Shown piece by piece: positions 15,174-19,433 of a stretch of DNA of 19,433 bases (position 1 is its first letter; each line of letters begins with the position of its first letter). The stretch lies in contig CAZZCP010000051.1 in assembly GCA_964653235.1 (NCBI GenBank), positions 1-19,433 on the forward strand. The letters are read 5' to 3'. The DNA is from CAZZCP01 sp964653235 (GTDB lineage: Bacteria > Bdellovibrionota > Bdellovibrionia > Bdellovibrionales > UBA840). The notes below the pieces were generated by a model, which was given only the letters and a program-made list of their open reading frames with translations, searched no databases and was not told the origin of the DNA. The translations under genes and the position numbers were made by a program.

Positions 15174-16736
15174 TTACTCAGGCCGAATATCTTGCTTGGG
15201 CAGATCTTGTCGCCTGCTAGCAAGATCTTGCCACATATAAGCATATTGATCTTGAAAGGCTTCAATAACTTCTGGGATTTTGATCCAATAAAAATTTTCA
15301 AAATTGCTCTCAAAGGCTGCAATAGTAAAATTACCAGCTCCTGTAAACACAGCTCGATCATCAAAAATCATAAATTTATTGTGATGCAATTGAAAAATCG
15401 AGTGATTGGTCTGCATATAGCGCACCTCAAAATTTCGATTGTAGCGATAGTTCTCATTGAGTTTAAGCCACTTTATTCGCGTTGCCTCTTGGGGCATATT
15501 GGCGGCGACATTTTTTCTTCGTTTTCCCGCCCAATAGATATCGTCATCGACAATCAATTGCATATCAATGGGATCTGCTACTCTTTCGATCGCCTGTTCA
15601 AGATCTAGAATGATCTCGGTATGAAAAAAGCGGTGCGCCGCCATACGAACTTGCCGGCTAGACTGAATTCCCTCTTTAATCTTTTGATAGGCTTTTTCAC
15701 CTTCTCCAGGAACAATGTAAAGCTGCAAGTCTTCTTCAGGCTCCCCCTCTAAGCTTGCAATACAGTCTTGAATTTTCTTTTTAAAATTATGTTTGCTACT
15801 TGTTGCATCTAAATCTACATAGGTATCGATTAAACAGTGATGTTTTCGTGCAAAATAAGATTCTTGCGATACCGATACAAAGTGCCAGTTTTCGTGATGC
15901 AGATGAGTACCCGTTGAAAGGTTTCCAGAGCCATAGGCAAGCTGCATTTTTTCAGGATGATTCTTATTCACTGCAAATAGTTTAACATGAGCAAAGCCAA
16001 GACCTGGCACTTTTGCTCGCAAAAGCAGTCGAACTTGTTTTGCTGGGTTCTCAAGTTCTTTTTTCAAGCTGTGTCTTTCAGCTTTTTTTTCACTTAAAGC
16101 CAAGTCTTTAATTTTTTGTTTGATCTTCCAATTGATTATTTCTTTTTGTAGATCGGCAATGACTTCTTGGTTAACTTCTTCTTGCCTCTCTTGTTCACTG
16201 ATTTTTTGTTTTCTTGCTCTGATCTCTCGTTTGATTTTGCGAATCGCATCTTTAATGCTTTCTTCGCTGTAGTAGAGGGCAAAATATTGATCCCATTTTT
16301 CTTTCGAATAGTCATTGCCGCAAGCGAGCAATTCTTCGGCCTGATCGTGGCGCTTACCATCATCTAGAAGTAGGCTAATCTTCTTACCTTGCTTTATAGC
16401 TTCACAAAGTTCATTCGTGATTCTTTGATCTGAAAATGACAAAAAAGCCAAAAAGAAATCTTTTGAATTCACATCGCGAATCCAATCTAACAATCTTTGC
16501 TGTGGACTATTAGAATGATGACCCGAGACCAGACTATCTTGCATTTTGCAGTATACATTTTTTGGTTTTTGATAACTGAGATCACCATCATTTTGCAGTA
16601 CTGGCTCAGCGTAAAAATAGTCTTGGCAAATGGGATTGGTGAACAAGACTTCATATTTAAAGATGGAGTAATCTTGAATGCTTTTGGCTTGCAATAGAAA
16701 AAAAGGAAAAAAAATAAAAATGTAGATAGATTGCAT
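15174..16736 (-). CDS. Exported phospholipase D-superfamily protein with coiled-coil insertion
   Basis: A 520-aa PLD-fold protein. Residues 1-18 are a hydrophobic signal peptide. An N-terminal PLD-like half (about 70-145) is interrupted by a highly charged, helical, probable coiled-coil stretch at about 155-230. The first HKD-like motif follows: HVK at 250-252 then GSGNLS at 269-274, but the expected Asp four residues after Lys is Asn257. The second motif is complete: H452-N-K454 with Asp459 and GAGN at 466-469. One intact and one degenerate motif could still make an active site, or it may act as a dimer like Nuc-type enzymes. Substrate (phospholipid, nucleic acid or other) is unknown; export suggests an envelope or extracellular target. 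ATG 16736 follows a run of seven G on the coding strand. First gene of the operon. Confidence 0.85.
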   Translation of the reverse strand: MQSIYIFIFFPFFLLQAKSIQDYSIFKYEVLFTNPICQDYFYAEPVLQNDGDLSYQKPKNVYCKMQDSLVSGHHSNSPQQRLLDWIRDVNSKDFFLAFLSFSDQRITNELCEAIKQGKKISLLLDDGKRHDQAEELLACGNDYSKEKWDQYFALYYSEESIKDAIRKIKREIRARKQKISEQERQEEVNQEVIADLQKEIINWKIKQKIKDLALSEKKAERHSLKKELENPAKQVRLLLRAKVPGLGFAHVKLFAVNKNHPEKMQLAYGSGNLSTGTHLHHENWHFVSVSQESYFARKHHCLIDTYVDLDATSSKHNFKKKIQDCIASLEGEPEEDLQLYIVPGEGEKAYQKIKEGIQSSRQVRMAAHRFFHTEIILDLEQAIERVADPIDMQLIVDDDIYWAGKRRKNVAANMPQEATRIKWLKLNENYRYNRNFEVRYMQTNHSIFQLHHNKFMIFDDRAVFTGAGNFTIAAFESNFENFYWIKIPEVIEAFQDQYAYMWQDLASRRQDLPKQDIRPE

Positions 16737-16746
16737 TGCCCCCCCG

Positions 16747-16752
16747 ACTATA
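16747..16752 (-). promoter_or_regulatory. Possible -10 element of the PLD operon
   Basis: On the minus strand TATAGT lies eleven bases before the ATG of the PLD gene and just ahead of a G7 run (16739-16745). No matching -35 was found. If used, the leader would be only a few bases long. Confidence 0.3.
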
Positions 16753-16798
16753 CAAAGTGTCTATCGAAAGGAAGTGGATTCGGCAAAGAAAAAGGCTA

Positions 16799-17167
16799 TT
16801 AGAAAAACTTATATACTGCAAAAGTTGCGGCGATCATTGCTAATGCAATTGATTTATACCACACAAGCATGGGCTTTCTATTAAATTTGTAAGCCAATGG
16901 TAAAAAAGCACCTAAAATAAACCAGATCAAAAGCTTTACATAAATCCAACCTGGCAAACCGCTGGTAAGACCAAGACGTGCGAGCAAGCCAAAACCTGCC
17001 ACCAATACTAGAAGCAGACCAACACCGTGTTGAATGCCTAAGAATTTTCTCCAGGCATTGTCTTCTTTACTGCCCCCCTGACCGACATGAAAGACAACGC
17101 CTGCGATTGCCGTTAAAGTGAGAAATATACCGAGATAATGCATAATTTTGTAGGCTTCGTATGGCAT
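16799..17167 (-). CDS. Four-helix inner-membrane protein of unknown function
   Basis: A 122-aa integral membrane protein. ATG 17167 is chosen over the adjoining TTG because AGGAG sits 7 nt upstream. Four hydrophobic segments are apparent, about residues 9-27, 47-67, 73-91 and 101-119, separated by short polar loops (GQGGSKEDNAWRKF and AYKFNRKP). Conserved-looking His11, His27 and His47 (HYLG, HVGQ, QHGV) might bind heme as in small cytochrome-like or CopD/SirB2-type proteins, but this is speculation. Separate from the PLD operon by 62 nt and divergent from tRNA-Cys. Confidence 0.75.
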   Translation of the reverse strand: MPYEAYKIMHYLGIFLTLTAIAGVVFHVGQGGSKEDNAWRKFLGIQHGVGLLLVLVAGFGLLARLGLTSGLPGWIYVKLLIWFILGAFLPLAYKFNRKPMLVWYKSIALAMIAATFAVYKFF

Positions 17168-17185
17168 CAAGCTGCTCCTAAGTGT

Positions 17186-17215
17186 TTGACATTTATAGTT
17201 GAGTGGGAGGATATT
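17186..17215 (+). promoter_or_regulatory. tRNA-Cys promoter
   Basis: A perfect -35 TTGACA (17186-17191) and GATATT (17210-17215) with an 18-nt spacer lie just upstream of the tRNA start. Confidence 0.6.
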
Positions 17216-17239
17216 GTCATTTCGAATGCCCTTGCGCAG

Positions 17240-17313
17240 GGTGGCGTGGCCGAGGGGCTAGGCAGAGGTCTGCAAAACCTTCTACATCGGTTCGAATCCG
17301 GTCGCCACCTCCA
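17240..17313 (+). tRNA. tRNA-Cys (anticodon GCA)
   Basis: A full cloverleaf can be drawn: acceptor GGTGGCG / CGCCACC, D-stem GCC/GGC, anticodon arm GAGGT-CTGCAAA-ACCTT with anticodon GCA, variable CTAC, T-arm ATCGG-TTCGAAT-CCGGT, discriminator T, and genomically encoded CCA at 17311-17313. It is 74 nt with a short variable loop as expected for Cys. It marks the border between ordinary housekeeping sequence and the accessory-looking right end. Confidence 0.97.
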
Positions 17314-17435
17314 AATTCCTCATCGCTTTTTTGCGAAAAAAACTAACCAATTGAAATCACTAACCAACCGCCTCATGTACTGAAAAGGCCTTAGTTTTTA
17401 GCTCATTTCTTAAAATTTCTCCGCATTTCTCTCGT
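17314..17435. other. Non-coding stretch after tRNA-Cys
   Basis: AT-rich sequence without a believable gene. It contains a weak TCGC-T6-GCGA hairpin at the start and TAAAAT at 17411-17416 that could be a -10 element without a clear -35. Together with the repeats that follow it forms the 295-nt gene-free region before the XRE gene. Confidence 0.5.
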
Positions 17436-17476
17436 TGTGGAAACTTTTGTGAAACCTCTGTGAAACATTGTGAAAC
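17436..17476 (+). repeat. Four phased TGTGAAAC direct repeats (iteron/operator-like)
   Basis: TGTG(G)AAAC begins at 17436 (with one extra G), 17448, 17459 and 17469, spaced 12, 11 and 10 nt, close to one helical turn. Copies two and four extend to TTGTGAAACCTC. Such same-face arrays typically bind a regulator or replication initiator. The nearest candidate binder is the XRE protein encoded 130 nt downstream. Confidence 0.75.
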
Positions 17477-17508
17477 CTCAGGGGTATCCAAAAGCCATCA
17501 TCCATTCG

Positions 17509-17561
17509 CCCTCTCAAGAGCTGAAAAGTAGTCTTGAGAAAGCAAGATGCTCTTGAGAGGG
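17509..17561. promoter_or_regulatory. 12-bp perfect inverted repeat and TTGAGA half-sites upstream of the XRE gene
   Basis: CCCTCTCAAGAG (17509-17520) and CTCTTGAGAGGG (17550-17561) are exact reverse complements across 29 nt. The same TTGAGA core recurs at 17534-17539 inside the spacer, at 17554-17559 within the right arm and again at 17571-17576. This is a typical layout for autoregulatory operators. It could also form a hairpin in RNA, but no T-tract follows. Confidence 0.6.
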
Positions 17562-17608
17562 AACTGGCGTTGAGAGCGTTCTTTTTCACTCCGAGGAGAG
17601 GAACGCGC

Positions 17609-17899
17609 ATGGAAATAAAAAGAATATTAAAGGAGCTTCTGAAAGAGCGTGATTTAAGTGTTGCGCAATTGGCTCGGGCGACAGGTGTCCCCCGACAGAC
17701 CATTGATAATTGGATGGCAGGCCAAGAACCAAGAAGCCTTAAACAAGTTAAGAAGATCGCAGACTACTTTGCGGTTCCGATGGACTTTCTCTGCTTTGGA
17801 GAAAGCGCAAGGGATCAGTCTATCCAGGATTTTGAAGACGAAATAAATGCTGGTGTTTTCGAAGTTGTCTTGCGCCGAGTGAAGAGGAGAAAATCATGA
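17609..17899 (+). CDS. XRE-family helix-turn-helix regulator
   Basis: A 96-aa DNA-binding protein of the Cro/C1 type. ATG 17609 follows a GA-rich Shine-Dalgarno region (GAGGAGAGG) about 8 nt upstream and begins directly at the first HTH helix; a longer in-frame start at 17534 would cross the operator-like repeats. Helices: DLSVAQLARATG (15-26), recognition segment VPRQTIDNWMAG, then LKQVKKIADYFAVPMDFLCFG typical of the HTH_3 fold. The C-terminal tail (FEDEINAGVFEVVLRRVKRRKS) is short and basic, with no peptidase domain. Likely represses its own operon through the upstream repeats (inferred). The stop overlaps the next start (ATGA). Confidence 0.88.
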   Translation: MEIKRILKELLKERDLSVAQLARATGVPRQTIDNWMAGQEPRSLKQVKKIADYFAVPMDFLCFGESARDQSIQDFEDEINAGVFEVVLRRVKRRKS

Positions 17900-18144
17900 T
17901 AGCTGTCATTATAGGCTTGGTACTCTTGGGGTTTATGCTAGCCGTACCGTTTTCATTTTTTGCGTTCACACGCATAACTAAAGCCAAGAAAGAGGCCAAA
18001 GCCATCCTTGAAAAGGGGAAAATTGATGACATTAAAAAAGTAGAGGTTACCCTTAAATTATTGAATGCTCTCAAGGATACGGAATCCACCCATCTTTGGA
18101 ACGAGCTGAACAAACTCTATGAACAACATCGCAAGGCTTCTTAG
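17896..18144 (+). CDS. Small single-pass membrane protein
   Basis: An 82-aa product. Residues 3-27 form one hydrophobic membrane helix (IGLVLLGFMLAVPFSFFAF). The rest is a charged, probably helical cytoplasmic tail (ITKAKKEAKAILEKGKIDDIKK and onward to LWNELNKLYEQHRKAS). No family recognised. It overlaps the XRE gene by 4 nt and the nuclease gene by 26 nt, so the three are almost certainly co-translated. Possible roles include anchoring or phage-type membrane functions, but nothing in the sequence decides this. Confidence 0.7.
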   Translation: MIAVIIGLVLLGFMLAVPFSFFAFTRITKAKKEAKAILEKGKIDDIKKVEVTLKLLNALKDTESTHLWNELNKLYEQHRKAS

Positions 18145-18595
18145 TTTAGCATCTCTTCTTTTTTCTCTGTCGCTTTTTGCGCAAGAACAATCCTGTGAGC
18201 ACGACTCAAAAAGTCTCCGCTGTGTGAAGTACATTCGAAACTACGATGCTGACACAATCACAGTTTCTATCAAAGGGGTTCATCCACTGTTTGGAGATAA
18301 GATTGGAGTAAGAGTTCGTGGTATTGATACACCTGAGATAAAAGGCAAACTGCCTTGTGAAAAAGATGTAGCTCGAACCGCAAAACGATTGGTGGAAAAC
18401 CTTCTAAAAAACGCCAAGCGCATAGATTTGGAAAACATCGGGCGCGACAAGTATTTTCGTATTTTAGCTGATGTAAAAGTAGACTCGAAAAACCTCAAGG
18501 ACCTTCTATTAAAAAACAACCTTGCTTATAACTATGATGGTGGCACTAAATCCAAGTTGAATTGGTGTGAAAGAAAGCCCGCCACAAAAATGTAA
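18119..18595 (+). CDS. Exported staphylococcal-nuclease-like (thermonuclease) protein
   Basis: A 158-aa protein with an N-terminal signal peptide (hydrophobic to about residue 20, likely cleavage after LFA) and a compact SNase domain. Active-site pattern by comparison with staphylococcal nuclease: NYDADTITV at 41-49 for Ca-binding Asp43/45, VRVRGIDTPE with Arg67, Asp70 and Glu73, and DKYFRILADV with Arg114 in the place of Arg87. All catalytic positions appear intact. Four cysteines in the mature part (26, 35, 80, 150) could form disulfides, consistent with export. Expected to cleave DNA and RNA outside the cytoplasm. Start ATG 18119 lies inside the preceding gene; no strong Shine-Dalgarno sequence. 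Confidence 0.87.
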   Translation: MNNIARLLSLASLLFSLSLFAQEQSCEHDSKSLRCVKYIRNYDADTITVSIKGVHPLFGDKIGVRVRGIDTPEIKGKLPCEKDVARTAKRLVENLLKNAKRIDLENIGRDKYFRILADVKVDSKNLKDLLLKNNLAYNYDGGTKSKLNWCERKPATKM

Positions 18596-18597
18596 AA

Positions 18598-18855
18598 CTA
18601 CTTATCTTTAATTTCAAAAATTCTACTGGGATCACTAGCTATCCAGAGGTAGGTACCTATCGCTAAATTTTTATGTTTGTCTTGTCTTTTTGCCGCAGAT
18701 TTCCAATCTAGATAGCAGGTGGTTGCTCCAACAAACATCTTTTTCTGGCGATTACAAAATTCTTTTAGCATTTTATTTTTGAATAGATCAACTTCACCAT
18801 CTGAAGTCACTGCTTCCACAAACCACAAACCATTTTTCTTATCAACTGGTCTAGT
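18598..18855 (-). pseudogene. Gene fragment without an ATG, unknown function
   Basis: An open frame of 86 codons bounded upstream by a TAA at 18856-18858 and lacking any ATG before its first conserved-looking part (KKNGLWFVEAVTSDGEVDLF); a TTG at 18828 is the only nearby start. Three cysteines and a compact beta-like pattern (TCYLDWKSAAK, AIGTYLWIASD) suggest it was the C-terminal domain of a real protein. It overlaps the 3' end of the frame to its right, and a shift near the AAGAAAAATGG run (about 18832) would join the two into one protein. Converges on the nuclease gene. Could alternatively be a short gene started at TTG. Confidence 0.45.
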
Positions 18856-19210
18856 TTACTCCAAAAATCACTAGTCCTTCCTAGTCCGTTAAACATTTCC
18901 GCAATTGGAAGGTCAACATGAGAATCGGGCGTATAGCGAGGCCCGGCGCCGTTGATTGCTTTGTCTAATAAACTCTTTTGTAAACTTTCAGGGCTAATTT
19001 CAATCATAGTTTCTAACCAATTGTTGGCATTTTCATTGTAGTTCTCAGGGCCCATAATTTATCCGCAATCTTGGGATCAATCAGCCCATCAGCAGTAAGT
19101 GATATACGCCCAGATTTAATAGCTTTATGGACGGCTTGGCGTGTGCCTCCTGGCAATCCATACTTTTTACGATAGTCTGCATACTGGGTAACAGTAAAAA
19201 GGCGATCCAT
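18807..19210 (-). pseudogene. Frameshifted phage/island-type gene with HTH-like N-terminus
   Basis: Two overlapping minus-strand frames read as one broken protein. Frame one starts at ATG 19210 (MDRLFTVTQYADYRKKYG), has a winged-HTH-looking GTRQAVHKAIKSGRI and then LIDPKIADKLWA, a pattern seen in phage terminase-small-subunit-like and related island proteins. It stops after 19013. A second frame continues plausibly from about 19056 (NYNENANNWLETMI) to 18807. A one-base change near 19050-19060 would restore continuity. No strong Shine-Dalgarno sequence precedes 19210. Family identity is tentative; the frame disruption could also be a sequencing error. Confidence 0.5.
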
Positions 19211-19248
19211 GAGTTCATTGTAAACCAATTTTTTTGAACACGAAATCT

Positions 19249-19284
19249 AATAAAGTCCCGCGGGCGAGCCCACCCGCTTTTATT
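19249..19284. terminator. Terminator-like hairpin between divergent ORFs
   Basis: GCGGG (19260-19264) pairs with CCCGC (19273-19277) across 8 nt, flanked by AATAAA on the left and TTTATT on the right, so it may work in both directions. Its place between a leftward gene and a rightward gene start is odd for a terminator. Confidence 0.35.
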
Positions 19285-19334
19285 TCCGGTCGAGAGGGAC
19301 CCATTTGACTGCTTCTGAAGGCATATGATAGCTC

Positions 19335-19433
19335 ATGGCAATGAAGAAAGAAAAGCTGAACAATTTATTTAGGGATATAAACTCTCATGCGAGTTGGGCG
19401 GAGCAAGATCAAATACTTTTGCAACACAAAACT
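19335..19433 (+). CDS. Start of a gene running off the window end, unknown
   Basis: 33 codons from ATG 19335 (MAMKKEKLNNLFRDINSH then ASWAEQDQ...) stay open to the window edge. A second ATG lies two codons later (19341). GAAGG lies about 12 nt upstream of the first ATG. The charged, helical N-terminus is not recognisable. It is too short to assign a function; treat as a probable partial gene of the island. Confidence 0.4.
   Translation, partial: MAMKKEKLNNLFRDINSHASWAEQDQILLQHKT

Noticed and set aside
15165..15608. 147-codon plus-strand ORF opposite the PLD gene
   Set aside because: Antisense shadow of a gene with clear motifs; no Shine-Dalgarno sequence or recognisable protein pattern.
17314..17345. 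Intrinsic terminator after tRNA-Cys
   Set aside because: Only a 4-bp TCGC/GCGA stem with a T6 loop followed by A residues; no T-tract after the stem.
17314..19433. Second attachment-site copy of the tRNA 3' end
   Set aside because: No repeat of the T-arm/acceptor sequence was seen in the remaining 2.1 kb.
1..19433. CRISPR arrays, rRNA genes or complete insertion sequences
   Set aside because: No regularly spaced identical repeats with unique spacers, no rRNA-like blocks and no transposase frame were seen.

Overview
The window reads as chromosomal DNA of a Gram-negative bacterium of about 40% GC (estimated by eye). Exported proteins with classical signal peptides, very tight gene packing, a FolK-FolP fusion and an exported phospholipase D-like protein would fit a Bdellovibrionota-type organism. 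That placement is a weak inference; nothing here fixes the taxonomy.

Left part (1-7659, + strand): two tandem uvrA-type nucleotide-excision-repair ATPases. The first is cut by the window edge and lacks the usual ~100-residue insertion domain. The second is a complete, more divergent paralog. They are followed with 1-10 nt junctions or overlaps by a folate block: folB, a folK-folP fusion, and folC. All five genes look like one transcription unit.

Middle (7648-12464): alternating short convergent and divergent units. They are udk (-), an MFS permease (+), bcp peroxiredoxin (-), trhO tRNA uridine hydroxylase (+), yjbQ (-) and Fe-superoxide dismutase sodB (+) with a recognisable promoter and terminator. 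Convergent partners overlap by 4-12 nt or are 1 nt apart. The bcp/trhO divergent spacer holds a perfect 26-bp inverted repeat around 129 bp, which resembles a MITE or a duplicated leader element.

12465-17167: a small exported protein of unknown function (+), then a minus-strand block. In transcription order the block is: exported PLD-like protein, single-pass membrane protein with a HAAS-like N-terminus and a beta-rich outer domain, class II glutamine amidotransferase, and double TM2-domain protein. The last three junctions are a 38-nt gap, direct abutment and a 17-nt overlap, so this is probably one operon. A four-helix membrane protein precedes it, divergent from tRNA-Cys(GCA).

Right end (17314-19433): the region after tRNA-Cys changes character. 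It has helically phased TGTGAAAC repeats, a 12-bp inverted repeat and repeated TTGAGA half-sites, then an overlapping XRE regulator / small membrane protein / exported staphylococcal-type nuclease triad. A minus-strand gene broken into several frames and the start of another gene follow. This looks like the beginning of an accessory island at the tRNA 3' end. No integrase or second att copy is visible inside the window.
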